DNA of 64,000 bases from an uncultured Flavobacteriaceae bacterium (GTDB lineage: Bacteria > Bacteroidota > Bacteroidia > Flavobacteriales > Flavobacteriaceae). Position numbers and translations under genes: made by a program. Position 1 is the stretch's first letter; each line of letters starts with the position of its first letter. Below are positions 8,862-18,048 of the stretch, piece by piece. The DNA lies in NCBI GenBank assembly GCA_938011315.1, contig CALLUG010000001.1, forward strand, positions 47,796 to 111,795, read 5' to 3'. Below the pieces are notes generated by a model that searched no databases, had not been told where the DNA came from, and was given only the letters and a program-made list of their open reading frames with translations.

Positions 8862-10250
8862 TTATAAGTATATTTCGTCTTTTACATAACTTGCATTTAA
8901 CCAAAAACAATGTTTTGTATACTCGGTAAGCTTTGTTAATTTATCTGCAATTGGTAATTCATAAGTATCGTCTTTGTCTCTTGCATGCGGTCTAACGTGG
9001 CTAATTCTATTTTCGATTTTCTTTGGAAAAAAGGTTTTTCTAACTCCTTTTTCAGTTACTTCTTTTACAATTTTTCCTTTCGAAACAGTTTCTACCATTT
9101 TTTTCCAAACTTTCTTTGCTTCAAGAATATCAGAATGTTGCATATTCCAAAATTTAACTTTTCTTAAAATCAACTTTTCTCCCTCAAATTGATAAAACAC
9201 AAAGAAAAATTTACTTTCCAAAATGTTTTTAAAACCTGAGTCTTCCCAATCTGTTTCAATAAGTTCTTGATATTGAAATGTTGGAAATGAAATGTCTTCT
9301 TTTGGTAAATTATTTTCTTTAAGTCTGATTGTTTTCACTTGAATATCAGCTTTTTCAAATTCCTCTATTTTTTGACCAAGTTTAAGCCCTAAAATTGCAT
9401 TTGTTAAGTTTGCAAAATAGCTTTTTGCATTTTGATTAAGATTTAATTCTAGGTCTTTTTCTATTTGTTCTGCGGATTTTCCATAGAACGGATGAAACTT
9501 TAAAATTACTATTTCTTCTAAAGATTGAACCTTGTCTAAAATTTCAGGTCTTTCAATTATTTTGCCATAAATAGCAGTTTCTTCTTGGGCAATATTTGCA
9601 ATTATATGATTTACATAACCTTGTTTTAAAGAATATGCTCTTTGTTTCGCTTTTTTTTCATTGAAAGGTTGGTCTCTAAACGATTTTAAAGCTGTTGAAC
9701 CTTTTGTACAAGCGCCAAGATAAAAGGTGTCTCCTTCGGATAATTCGTGTGCTTTTCCGTCCTTAATTTTTTGATTGATATATTCCCAATCTTGTTTTAT
9801 GATTTTTAAATCTTCACTTGGGTATTTCCAACTGTCAACTAATTTTATAATGTAGTCAAGTAGGCTTAAATCTCTATTGTGAAGATAAAATATTAATAGC
9901 AAATGACAATTTTTCTTCCAAAATGAACTTGTTTCAAAATCTTCTTCGTGTACTTTTAAGTAATTAATAATATTTAAAACTAACCTTTCTTTAGAGCGAA
10001 ATTCTCCATTTTTTAGAATTTTTAATGGACTTGATTTAAGTTCCATTCCAGCTTCTCTAAAATCAGGTTCTGCATCTGAATTTGGTTCGTAACCGAAATA
10101 GAATTTTTCTAATATTTGACCAAAATTACCTTTTCCTTTATAACCATGTTTTTCAATTTCAATGCCACAAGCCTCCCTTAAAGTTTGGTCTTTTAATAAT
10201 TTAGCAAATTCAATAATTGAGTCTGCTGAATTTATATTATACATACTCAA
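8862..10250 (-). CDS. Sau3AI/MutH-family type II restriction endonuclease
   Basis: Predicted to cut unmodified GATC-type sites. The N-terminal MutH-like domain contains the catalytic arrangement D63-x6-E70-x-K72 (EPDFREAGMELKSSP), the spacing seen in MutH and Sau3AI, with E49 upstream as a possible further acidic residue. The C-terminal half (about residues 230-462) would be the second, effector MutH-like domain of Sau3AI. Length 462 is near that of Sau3AI, about 490. Its start overlaps the end of the methyltransferase gene by 14 bases. The gene is more Lys-, Phe- and AT-rich than its neighbours, consistent with transfer. GATC specificity is inferred from the family only. Confidence 0.88.
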   Translation of the reverse strand: MSMYNINSADSIIEFAKLLKDQTLREACGIEIEKHGYKGKGNFGQILEKFYFGYEPNSDAEPDFREAGMELKSSPLKILKNGEFRSKERLVLNIINYLKVHEEDFETSSFWKKNCHLLLIFYLHNRDLSLLDYIIKLVDSWKYPSEDLKIIKQDWEYINQKIKDGKAHELSEGDTFYLGACTKGSTALKSFRDQPFNEKKAKQRAYSLKQGYVNHIIANIAQEETAIYGKIIERPEILDKVQSLEEIVILKFHPFYGKSAEQIEKDLELNLNQNAKSYFANLTNAILGLKLGQKIEEFEKADIQVKTIRLKENNLPKEDISFPTFQYQELIETDWEDSGFKNILESKFFFVFYQFEGEKLILRKVKFWNMQHSDILEAKKVWKKMVETVSKGKIVKEVTEKGVRKTFFPKKIENRISHVRPHARDKDDTYELPIADKLTKLTEYTKHCFWLNASYVKDEIYL

Positions 10251-11484
10251 ATTGATTTATCTGTTTATAAAGTTCTATTCCAATGTTTTCGATTATTCCA
10301 ATTACTAGAGCATTTCCCATAAAGAATGCGCGTTTTGTGTTTGTAATTCCATCTAACTTGGTGTGGTTGTCTGGGAACATGTTTAGTCGCTCCAATTCAA
10401 TTGGGGTTAATCTTCGCAAACCTCGATTGGAAACAATTACGTGCTTAAATCTTGAGGGTGATTTTCCACCTTCTCCCGTTATTATAGTTCTTGAAGCATT
10501 GTCTAGGGCATCAGGGTAAATCATTCCACCTTCTGAATATTTGTAAACAAAGCCGTCTGCTGATTTTCGCTCAATGGTTTTTGCTCCCTTTAAATATTCC
10601 CATTTTTGCTTGTCTTTTTCAGCTATAAAAAATTCAGAAGTTACTTCTCCGTTTTGTAAAACATCACCTAAAACAGTTTTTTCTCCGTTATAATTTGGGA
10701 CTGTTTTAGTTGTATAAACTTTATTTTTTATAAGTAAACCTGTATTTTGAAAAGGGGATAATTTTCCGTTTTTATTGAAATTGTTAGTTATTTCTACTAA
10801 ATTCCCTTTTAATTCAACGTTTTGAATTGAATTTGTTTTTTCTACAGGAAAAGCATTTGCAATCGTTCCTTCTTTGGTTAACCAATTTGTTTTGTTAGAT
10901 TTTTGAAGTCTTTTGTAGATTTCTGTAGATTTATGATAACCAATAAAGAAAACTCTTCTTCTTCTTTGTGGCATTCCGTATTCTGCTGCGTTTATAACCC
11001 TCCACTCTACTGCATACCCTAAATTGTTTAAGCTTTGCAGCATTACTGCAAAATCACGTCCTCTTTGTTTTGCTGGTGATTTAAGTAGTCTGTCAACGTT
11101 TTCTAAAAACAAGTATTTTGGTTTATTCTTTTTAGTTTCTAAAATTTGATGAATTGACCACCAAAGAACACCTTTTTTTCCTTTCAACCCTTTTGAGTTG
11201 TGTAATGTTGTTGCAACTGAATAATCTTGACAAGGAAATCCGCCAACTAATAAATCGTGATCTGGAATTTCTTCTACGTTTCTAGCTACAATCTTATTAA
11301 TATCTTCGTTTGAGTGATTTTCTTTTCCAAAACGTTTTTCATACACTTTTGATGCGTGTTGCATTTTTGTTGATGGTTCCCATTGATTACTCCAAATAAC
11401 TTCATAGTTGCTTTTTTCAAGACCAAGACGAAAACCTCCAACTCCCGCAAATAACTCTACAACTTTCATTTTAGTATTTTTCAT
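10237..11484 (-). CDS. DNA (cytosine-5-)-methyltransferase of the R-M system
   Basis: SAM-dependent C5 methyltransferase protecting host DNA from the adjacent nuclease. Ordered motifs are: I, VELFAGVGGFRLGLE (residues 9-23); IV, GGFPCQDYSVA with nucleophile C85; VI, LENVDRLL with E128; VIII, PQRRRRVFFIGY (about 175); a target-recognition region about 190-330; then IX/X, RRLTPIELERLNMFPDN and GNALVIGIIENIG. All catalytic motifs are intact. The ATG at 11484 and another at 11469 are both possible; the second gives the classical MKVVELFAG start. The gene overlaps the broken XRE gene upstream and the endonuclease downstream by 14 bases each, an operon order C-M-R. Confidence 0.93.
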   Translation of the reverse strand: MKNTKMKVVELFAGVGGFRLGLEKSNYEVIWSNQWEPSTKMQHASKVYEKRFGKENHSNEDINKIVARNVEEIPDHDLLVGGFPCQDYSVATTLHNSKGLKGKKGVLWWSIHQILETKKNKPKYLFLENVDRLLKSPAKQRGRDFAVMLQSLNNLGYAVEWRVINAAEYGMPQRRRRVFFIGYHKSTEIYKRLQKSNKTNWLTKEGTIANAFPVEKTNSIQNVELKGNLVEITNNFNKNGKLSPFQNTGLLIKNKVYTTKTVPNYNGEKTVLGDVLQNGEVTSEFFIAEKDKQKWEYLKGAKTIERKSADGFVYKYSEGGMIYPDALDNASRTIITGEGGKSPSRFKHVIVSNRGLRRLTPIELERLNMFPDNHTKLDGITNTKRAFFMGNALVIGIIENIGIELYKQINQFEYV

Positions 11485-11741
11485 TTTCTTGTGCTTTGTA
11501 ATAGTTGATTTTTTCTTGTGCTATTTTCAATATTTCGGAAATAGATTCTGTATGCTTTAGCTTGTCTGTAATTTTTTTGAAAACCAATTTATTAGAAGTT
11601 CATTCTCCAAAAGCTTATAAAATTTAGCAACTCTTACGATTTGTTTTTTCATTTTTCTCAAACTTACTAGTTAGGGATTGGTCAATATTTATTTTAGCCG
11701 CAATTTTACGTAGAGTTAAACCTTTTTCTTGCCTTGCGCAT
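11471..11741 (-). pseudogene. Frameshifted XRE-family controller gene of the R-M system
   Basis: Joining frames on the minus strand gives an HTH_3 protein: QEKGLTLRKIAAKINIDQ, SLTSKFEKNEK, then QIVRVAKFYKLLENELLINW, FSKKITDKLKHTESI and SEILKIAQEKINYYKAQ, ending NEKY. This is the architecture of XRE regulators found before type II methyltransferase genes in Bacteroidota (recognition helix IDQSL-SKFE, then ELLINWLSDKI). One frameshift lies in the A/T run at 11644-11649, another in the seven-T run at 11572-11578, and probably a third near 11725. The stop overlaps the methyltransferase start. The segment between KFEKNEK and VAKFYK is also shorter than usual. True 5' end uncertain. Confidence 0.75.
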
Positions 11742-11883
11742 GTCAAAGTATTTTTTAGTGTTTTCAGTGGTATAAAAACATTTTTTATTAACCTCGATAT
11801 TCTGCAAGAAAGTTTAGTTTTGATTTTTAGAGCTTTAAAATAAAGTATAAAGGTTAAATGTATAATTAATTAAATGGACTATT
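11742..11883. other. Intergenic remnant between the R-M island and the RND adaptor
   Basis: AT-rich sequence. A short open stretch runs on the minus strand into the broken XRE gene (ending FDMRKARKKV), but it has no supported start and I recognise no family. No pump-gene remnant is visible here. Confidence 0.4.
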
Positions 11884-12963
11884 TTAATTGCTTTCAGTTT
11901 GGACTGTATTAACATTTACCTTAGCATCATGCGATAGATTAATATTACCAGAAATAATAACTTCTTGTCCTTCGGCTAAGCCTTTGCTAATAGCGTACAC
12001 AGTACTATTTTCTGCCAAAACATCTACATATTTCCATTTTGCTAAACCACTTTTTTTATCGTAGATAAAAACCACTTTTAGGTTAGAACGCAATACTAAG
12101 GCTGTTTTTGGAACTACGATAATGTCTTTAATGGGATGATTAATATGCACTTTAACATGCATACCATCGAATAGCTTTATATTATTGCGATTAATTTTGG
12201 CTTTAATTTTAATTAAACCATTGTTGTCTACTAAGGGGTTAATTTCGCTAATACTTCCTTTGTAGGAAATGTCACTATTAACAAACGATGTAATTGTAAT
12301 GTCTTGGTTGTTGTTTAGGTAAGGGAGTTCATTTTCTAATACAGAAAAGACGACTTCCATTTGATTTTGGCTTATAACGATGCAAAAAACATCGGACGAG
12401 GTGGCATAGTTCCCTGTTTTGGCTTCAATATTAGCAATTACACCAGCAAAAGGTGCGCGTAGTTTTGTTTGGTTGTATTGCAATTGTGCTTCTTTTAGAG
12501 CGTTTTTAGCTTCAAATAGACCACTTTTTATTTGCAAATTTTTAAGCATTTCGTCCGAGATGTTGGCGTCGTTGGCAACGCCGTAGTTTATTTTTTCTTC
12601 TTGAAATTTATTTTCTGCTTTTTCTAATTCTATTTCTGCTTTTTGTATTGTATTGGCTAAAGCTTCGCTATCTAATGTGGCAAGTAGTTGTCCTTTACTA
12701 ACGCGTTGTCCGTTTTTTACGTGTATGCTTGCAATACGCTCACTAGTTTTAAAACGCAATTCGCTTTTTTGTAGCGCTTCTATTTTACCGTTAGCCACAA
12801 TTTGTTTTTGAAAGACTTCTTTTTTAACAAGTGATGTTGTTACGGTTACCCCTTTGCTCTCTATAGTAGAGGCTGCTATTTCTTGTGTTTCAGTGTTTTC
12901 TGTTTTGGTATTACAACTCACAAGTAGTGTTATTGCAAAAGCAAAAATGATGGTTTTGTGCAT
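11884..12963 (-). CDS. RND efflux periplasmic adaptor lipoprotein (orphan)
   Basis: Membrane-fusion protein that would link an inner-membrane RND pump to a TolC-type channel. The signal peptide ends in lipobox LLVSC (C17), so it is lipid-anchored. Next come a barrel/lipoyl half-motif (RIASIHVKNGQRVSKGQLLATLD, shown by its GQRVSKGQLL core), a coiled-coil hairpin (about residues 110-165), the second lipoyl half (LRAPFAGVIANIEAKTG core APFAGVIA) and a beta-barrel domain. The downstream side, where the permease gene normally sits, is occupied instead by the R-M genes. It may work with a pump encoded elsewhere or be a relict. Confidence 0.88.
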   Translation of the reverse strand: MHKTIIFAFAITLLVSCNTKTENTETQEIAASTIESKGVTVTTSLVKKEVFQKQIVANGKIEALQKSELRFKTSERIASIHVKNGQRVSKGQLLATLDSEALANTIQKAEIELEKAENKFQEEKINYGVANDANISDEMLKNLQIKSGLFEAKNALKEAQLQYNQTKLRAPFAGVIANIEAKTGNYATSSDVFCIVISQNQMEVVFSVLENELPYLNNNQDITITSFVNSDISYKGSISEINPLVDNNGLIKIKAKINRNNIKLFDGMHVKVHINHPIKDIIVVPKTALVLRSNLKVVFIYDKKSGLAKWKYVDVLAENSTVYAISKGLAEGQEVIISGNINLSHDAKVNVNTVQTESN

Positions 12964-13101
12964 AGGTTGAATTTTACAAGTTCTAAAGTAATCAAATTAA
13001 TATTATAAATTATGAAAAATATTAAGTTATTTTGATTAAAAAAACAAGTATTAACATTTTACTCATTCTTGTTTAATGGTATAAAAAGAATTAGCGTGTA
13101 G

Positions 13102-14643
13102 TTACATTTTCATTAACCAAGATTTTACATCAACCTCTTGTGCTATAATTGTTTTTAAATTTTTTATAGCTACGCGCTCTTGCTTCATTGTATCTCTATG
13201 GCGTATGGTTACACTATGGTCTTTTAGGCTATCGTGATCTACTGTGATACAAAAAGGTGTTCCGTTAGCATCTTGTCGTCTGTAACGTCTTCCTACAGCA
13301 TCTTTTTCGTCGTAAGTAATATTAAAATCCCATTTTAGCTCATCAACAATGTTGCGAGCAACTTCGGGCAAGCCATCTTTTTTTACCAGTGGTAAAATGG
13401 CTGCTTTAATTGGTGAGAGTACTGCGGGTAGTTTTAAGACGGTACGTGTTGTGTTGTTTTCTAGCTGTTCTTCTACCAGGGCATTGGATAATACTGCCAA
13501 AACCATACGGTCTAAACCGATAGAGGTTTCTACAACATAAGGGGTGTAGTTTGTATTATCGTCATGATCAAAGTACTGTAGTTTTTTGCCTGAATGCTCT
13601 TGGTGGGCCTTTAGGTCGAAGTCGGTACGCGAATGGATCCCTTCTAGCTCTTTAAAACCAAAGGGGAATTTAAATTCAATATCTGCGGCAGCATCGGCAT
13701 AATGGGCTAGTTTTTCGTGATCATGAAATCTGTAGTTATCTGCGCCCATTCCTAGAGATAAATGCCATTGTAACCGTGTTTTTTTCCAGTGTTCGTACCA
13801 TTGCTTTTGGCTGCCTGGTTTTACAAAAAATTGAAGTTCCATTTGTTCAAATTCCCGCATTCTAAAAATAAATTGCCGTGCTACAATTTCGTTTCTAAAG
13901 GCTTTACCTGTTTGTGCTATTCCAAAGGGAATTTTCATTCGCCCTGTTTTTTGTACGTTTAGGAAGTTAACAAAAATCCCCTGTGCTGTTTCTGGGCGTA
14001 GGTACAAATTCATAGCTGAGTCTGCCGATGCTCCTAGTTTGGTGCCAAACATTAGGTTAAACTGTTTTACGTCGGTCCAGTTTTTGCTTCCTGTTAGGGG
14101 GCAGGCTATTTCAAGCTCTTCAATAAGTAATTTGACGTCTTCTAGTGCTTCATTTTGCAGAGCAGTTGCCATTCGCAAAAGGATACGTTCTATTTTTTCT
14201 TTGTAGCCCAACACTCGAGGGTTGGTAGCTATAAATTCTTCTTTGTTAAAAGCATCTCCAAAACGTTTTGCTGCTTTTTTAATTTCTTTTTCTATTTTAA
14301 TTTCTATTTTGGCACAATAGTCTTCTATCAAAACATCTGCTCGATAGCGTTTTTTGGAATCTTTATTGTCTATAAGTGGGTCGTTAAAGGCATCGACATG
14401 CCCGGAGGCTTTCCATGTCGTAGGGTGCATTAGTATTGCAGCATCTAGCCCAACAATATTATCGTGCATTTGCACCATTGCTTTCCACCAATACTCACGA
14501 ATATTTTTTTTTAATTCCACACCGTTTTGTGCGTAATCATAAACTGCGCTTAACCCGTCGTATATTTCGCTACTTTGAAAAATGTAGCCGTACTCTTTTG
14601 CATGAGAGATTACTTTTTTGAATTGATCGTCTTGATTTGCCAT
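13102..14643 (-). CDS. glyS: Glycyl-tRNA synthetase (alpha2 type)
   Basis: Class II synthetase charging tRNA-Gly, of the single-chain homodimeric type rather than the alpha2beta2 type. Motif 2-like sequence FRNEIVARQFIFRMREFEQME (core FRNEIVARQFIFRMREF) and motif 3 (ETSIGLDRMVLAVL) are present. The C-terminal anticodon-binding domain (about residues 405-513) begins LSPIKAAILPLVKKDGLPE. Length 513 is typical. The ATG lies only 4 bases after a TACTTTTG box, which suggests a leaderless transcript. It is divergent from comF. Confidence 0.96.
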   Translation of the reverse strand: MANQDDQFKKVISHAKEYGYIFQSSEIYDGLSAVYDYAQNGVELKKNIREYWWKAMVQMHDNIVGLDAAILMHPTTWKASGHVDAFNDPLIDNKDSKKRYRADVLIEDYCAKIEIKIEKEIKKAAKRFGDAFNKEEFIATNPRVLGYKEKIERILLRMATALQNEALEDVKLLIEELEIACPLTGSKNWTDVKQFNLMFGTKLGASADSAMNLYLRPETAQGIFVNFLNVQKTGRMKIPFGIAQTGKAFRNEIVARQFIFRMREFEQMELQFFVKPGSQKQWYEHWKKTRLQWHLSLGMGADNYRFHDHEKLAHYADAAADIEFKFPFGFKELEGIHSRTDFDLKAHQEHSGKKLQYFDHDDNTNYTPYVVETSIGLDRMVLAVLSNALVEEQLENNTTRTVLKLPAVLSPIKAAILPLVKKDGLPEVARNIVDELKWDFNITYDEKDAVGRRYRRQDANGTPFCITVDHDSLKDHSVTIRHRDTMKQERVAIKNLKTIIAQEVDVKSWLMKM

Positions 14644-14647
14644 ACTG

Positions 14648-14655
14648 CAAAAGTA
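14648..14655 (-). promoter_or_regulatory. glyS -7 box, 4 bases from the ATG
   Basis: Minus-strand TACTTTTG matches TAnnTTTG. The next bases are CAGT and then the glyS ATG, so initiation would occur at or next to the start codon. Confidence 0.5.
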
Positions 14656-14729
14656 TAAAACCCTTTGTATTATTAATGACAGTTTTTGTAAAATTTAATT
14701 CTTAAATTTGATTCTACTTTTTGTTCTAG

Positions 14730-15416
14730 TTGATGATTATTAATACTGTTTTAAATTTGTTTTTTCCTAAGGTATGCTATGGCTGTCATGCAGTATTATC
14801 GGACAACGAACAAGACATTTGTACGGTATGTAGGGATGAGTTACCGGTAACAAATTATCATTTTACAAAGTCTAGTGTAATTCATGAAATTTTTTATGGA
14901 CGCTTACAGTTACAATCTGCAACGGCACTTTTTAAATTTCACAAAAAAGGGATTGTGCAGCAGCTTCTTCATAATTTAAAATATAGAGGTCACGAAATTA
15001 TCGGCACTATTTTAGGAGCTTGGTTAGGTAGCGAACTCAGTGGCTTAGCAGATTATAAGTGTATTGATATTGTTATCCCTGTGCCATTACACAAAAGCAA
15101 ACTAAAGCAACGAGGATATAACCAAATGGCTGCGTTTGGAACTGAAATTGCAAAGGCCCTAAGCGCTGAGTATATTGATAATGTTCTAGTTAAAACTTCT
15201 GCTACAAAAACTCAAGTGTTTAAATCGCGAAATTCACGTTGGAATAGTATTCGTCATACATTTAGTATAAATAATGCAAACTTGATTCACAACAAGCATA
15301 TTTTAATTGTAGATGACATCATTACTACAGGAGCAACCATAGAGTCTTGTGTTAATGTCTTAAACACGAATGCTCAAAACTTAAAGATAAGTGTTGCAAC
15401 GATAGCCCTTGCTTAG
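14730..15416 (+). CDS. comF: ComF-family phosphoribosyltransferase-like protein
   Basis: Belongs to the ComF/GntX family, linked to DNA uptake in naturally competent bacteria. The N-terminal zinc-ribbon-like module has Cys pairs (CYGCHAVL and CTVCRDEL, residues 16-37). The C-terminal type I phosphoribosyltransferase fold carries the PRPP-loop signature ILIVDDIITTGATIESC (about 190-206) and the family motif KQRGYNQMA. No catalytic activity has been established for the family as far as I know. With ComEC at 51-53 kb, the window encodes two competence-type proteins. Confidence 0.9.
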   Translation: MMIINTVLNLFFPKVCYGCHAVLSDNEQDICTVCRDELPVTNYHFTKSSVIHEIFYGRLQLQSATALFKFHKKGIVQQLLHNLKYRGHEIIGTILGAWLGSELSGLADYKCIDIVIPVPLHKSKLKQRGYNQMAAFGTEIAKALSAEYIDNVLVKTSATKTQVFKSRNSRWNSIRHTFSINNANLIHNKHILIVDDIITTGATIESCVNVLNTNAQNLKISVATIALA

Positions 15417-15496
15417 TTTATAGGGTAATAAATTTGTAAAATTGACTTAGCCTGAATTATAAATATATTGTTTCTTTGTACGAAATCTATTTTTTG

Positions 15497-17122
15497 ATGA
15501 AAAAACGATACTCAAAAATTATTTTTAGCATCCTTTTAGGGACACTGTTAGTTAACTGTGCTAAACGCAGTACACCTTCTGGTGGGGAAATTGACGTTAC
15601 TCCTCCAAAAATTAAAAAATCAACTCCAGAAAACTACAGTACTAATTTTTCTAGTAATAAGATTCGTATAGACTTTGATGAGTATGTAAAAATTAAAGCG
15701 TTACAAAAACAACTTGTTATTTCGCCTCCAATGAACACTCCGCCAGAAATAACACCTTTAGGTGGTGCGAGTAAATCTGTTACCATAAAATTGTTTGACA
15801 CCTTGCAGCCCAATACAACATATGCCATTAATTTTGGAGAAAGTATTGTAGATAATAATGAAGAAAATCCTTATCCATTTTACCGTTATGTATTTTCTAC
15901 GGGAGCATACATTGACTCACTTAGTTTAAAAGGTGATATTGTAGATGCTTTAGAGAAATATACAGACGACTTTGTATCGGTATTACTGCACGAAATAGAT
16001 TCTACGTTTAAAGATTCTATAGTATATCACAAAAAACCAAAATACATTACCAATACGCTAGACAGCACAACAGCTTTTAAACTAAATAACCTAAAAGCAG
16101 GAACGTATCTACTCACAGCATTAAAAGAGCCTAATAATAATTATATTTTTGACCCAAAAACAGATAAAATAGGATTTGTAAATAAGCGTATTACCCTACC
16201 CGCCGATACGAGTAAGCATTTTACAATAAAACTGTTTAAAGAAATCCTTGAGTTTAAAGTGCTACGAGCATCGTATCTTTCTGAACATAAAATTGCTTTT
16301 GCTTATGAAGGAAATCCTAAACACACTAAAATTAAAATCCTCTCTAACACACCAACCAATTTTGAATATACAATAACTAAAGCAACAGATAAAGATAGCC
16401 TTAACTACTGGTACAAACCTAAAATTGATTTGGACTCTTTACTCTTTGAAGTTAGTAATCGTGACTACAAAGACACCTTACTTGTTAGACTGCCCAAAAG
16501 AGAAAAGGATACCCTAATGTTTTCTGAAATAAGTGATCGAACCTTGCGCTTAGATGATAATTTTAAACTCTCTAGCACAAGTCCTATCACAAAAATTGAC
16601 GATAGTAAAATTAGTATTATAGACAAAGACTCGGTTGCAATACCTCACACCACTACTCTAGATAAGTACACTAATATCGCAGAATTTAGCTTTCCCAAAA
16701 AAGAAGATAATCGTTATCGCCTACGAGTATTGCCAGGTGCTTTTACCGATTTTTATGGCGAACAGAATGACACTATTAACTATACTGTAACCACAAGACC
16801 CTTAATAAGCTATGGCTCTGTTAGGGTTAATATTACAAATGGCGTGTACCCTATGATTGTTCAACTTACAGATGAAGGAGGTGTGGTTAAGGCTGAAAAA
16901 TATATAAGCGAGAATAATGCTGTAGATTTTGCATACCTTACTCCAAATAAGTACTATTTAAGAGTTATAATTGATACTAATAAAAATGGCGTTTACGATA
17001 CGGGAAATTACCTTTTAAAACAACAGCCCGAAAAGGTGTATCACGCTGTAGAATCTGTTGATGTTAAAGCTTATTTTGATCAAATTATTGCATTTCCTTT
17101 AGCTAAGGATAGTGAAGAGTAA
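15497..17122 (+). CDS. Ig-like domain (Big_5) lipoprotein
   Basis: A cell-envelope lipoprotein. The open frame can be extended to a TTG at 15476, but the ATG at 15497 gives a clean SPII signal, MKKRYSKIIFSILLGTLLVNC, whose lipobox Cys is residue 21. It continues into a conserved GGEIDVTPPKI segment and a bacterial Ig-like (Big_5) domain (about residues 37-135) with FDEYVKIKALQKQLVISPP. The rest is beta-rich, and the end (FAYLTPNKYYLRVIIDTNKN) looks like a carboxypeptidase-regulatory-like beta sandwich. Widespread in Flavobacteriaceae, function unknown. Its 3' end overlaps the convergent nitrilase gene by 20 bases. Confidence 0.8.
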   Translation: MKKRYSKIIFSILLGTLLVNCAKRSTPSGGEIDVTPPKIKKSTPENYSTNFSSNKIRIDFDEYVKIKALQKQLVISPPMNTPPEITPLGGASKSVTIKLFDTLQPNTTYAINFGESIVDNNEENPYPFYRYVFSTGAYIDSLSLKGDIVDALEKYTDDFVSVLLHEIDSTFKDSIVYHKKPKYITNTLDSTTAFKLNNLKAGTYLLTALKEPNNNYIFDPKTDKIGFVNKRITLPADTSKHFTIKLFKEILEFKVLRASYLSEHKIAFAYEGNPKHTKIKILSNTPTNFEYTITKATDKDSLNYWYKPKIDLDSLLFEVSNRDYKDTLLVRLPKREKDTLMFSEISDRTLRLDDNFKLSSTSPITKIDDSKISIIDKDSVAIPHTTTLDKYTNIAEFSFPKKEDNRYRLRVLPGAFTDFYGEQNDTINYTVTTRPLISYGSVRVNITNGVYPMIVQLTDEGGVVKAEKYISENNAVDFAYLTPNKYYLRVIIDTNKNGVYDTGNYLLKQQPEKVYHAVESVDVKAYFDQIIAFPLAKDSEE

Positions 17123-17888
17123 AGTTATCCATATCATTTAAAAATCCTAGCTTTTTTCGTATTGTAAGCATATGTTTTTTAGATAATGTAATTGTTTTAG
17201 TAGCTTCTTTATGTGCTTCAATATGGCATAGACTTTCGCCTAGACAATTGTAAGCAATACTATGCCCAGAATATTCATGACCATTAGCATCTAAGCCTAC
17301 TCTATTTACACCAATGCAATAACTCATGTTTTCTATGGCTCTTGCTTGTAGTAGGCTATCCCAAGCTAAAACCCTTGGCTTTGGCCAACTTGCTACATAA
17401 ACTAAGACATCGTAATTTTCGGTATTTCTTGCCAAAACAGGAAAGCGTAAGTCATAACATATTAAAGGACAGATACGCCACCCTTTGTAATCGACAATTA
17501 GCTTTTTAACTCCAGAACGATAAACCTTATGTTCTCCTGCTAAAGTAAACGTGTGCTTTTTATCGTAAACTTTATAATTACCGTTGGGCATCATAAATAC
17601 AAAGCGGTTGTAATACTTTTCGTTTTCATTAATGATTAAGCTACCTCCAATGGCAGTATTTTTTTTGTAAGCCATTTTTGTGAGCCACTGCATTGTTTCG
17701 CCCTGCATTGTTTCAGCAATAACACTAGCATTCATCGTAAAACCTGACGTAAACATTTCTGGCAAAAAAATAACATCTACAGGTTGGGTAATATCATTAA
17801 TTTTTTTGGTAAAATTAATCCTGTTTTGAGCAGGGTTTTCCCAGGTTAAGTCCGATTGGATTAACGCAATGTTTAAATTTTCTAGCAT
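17103..17888 (-). CDS. Nitrilase-superfamily amidohydrolase, omega-amidase-like
   Basis: Carbon-nitrogen hydrolase with the Glu-Lys-Cys catalytic triad: E44 in FLPEMFTSGF, Lys in the DKKHTF segment (about residue 110) and Cys in LICYDLRFP (about 145). The sequence around the triad matches the YafV/NIT2 group, which deaminates alpha-ketoglutaramate or ketosuccinamate in methionine salvage and glutamine transamination. It is cytoplasmic, 261 residues. The last 20 bases overlap the opposing lipoprotein gene. The exact substrate is not provable from sequence. Confidence 0.85.
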   Translation of the reverse strand: MLENLNIALIQSDLTWENPAQNRINFTKKINDITQPVDVIFLPEMFTSGFTMNASVIAETMQGETMQWLTKMAYKKNTAIGGSLIINENEKYYNRFVFMMPNGNYKVYDKKHTFTLAGEHKVYRSGVKKLIVDYKGWRICPLICYDLRFPVLARNTENYDVLVYVASWPKPRVLAWDSLLQARAIENMSYCIGVNRVGLDANGHEYSGHSIAYNCLGESLCHIEAHKEATKTITLSKKHMLTIRKKLGFLNDMDNFTLHYP

Positions 17889-18048
17889 GTTATAAAAGTA
17901 ACTATTTTTTAAAGATTTGAATTATTATGGTTTAAAATAAATTGTACGATATATTATTATAACAAGAGATTGTGTGAAAGTTAATGATAATTTAAAAAAA
18001 ACAAACATTAATTTGCAGTTTCAAGGCTAAGTAGTATTTTTAATCATT

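Noticed and set aside
8809..11877. Near-identical TAATTAAT-AATGG sequences at 8809-8822 and 11863-11877 as direct repeats flanking the R-M island
   Set aside because: They are AT-rich, imperfect, and not at the exact edges of the genes; chance similarity is likely in this base composition.
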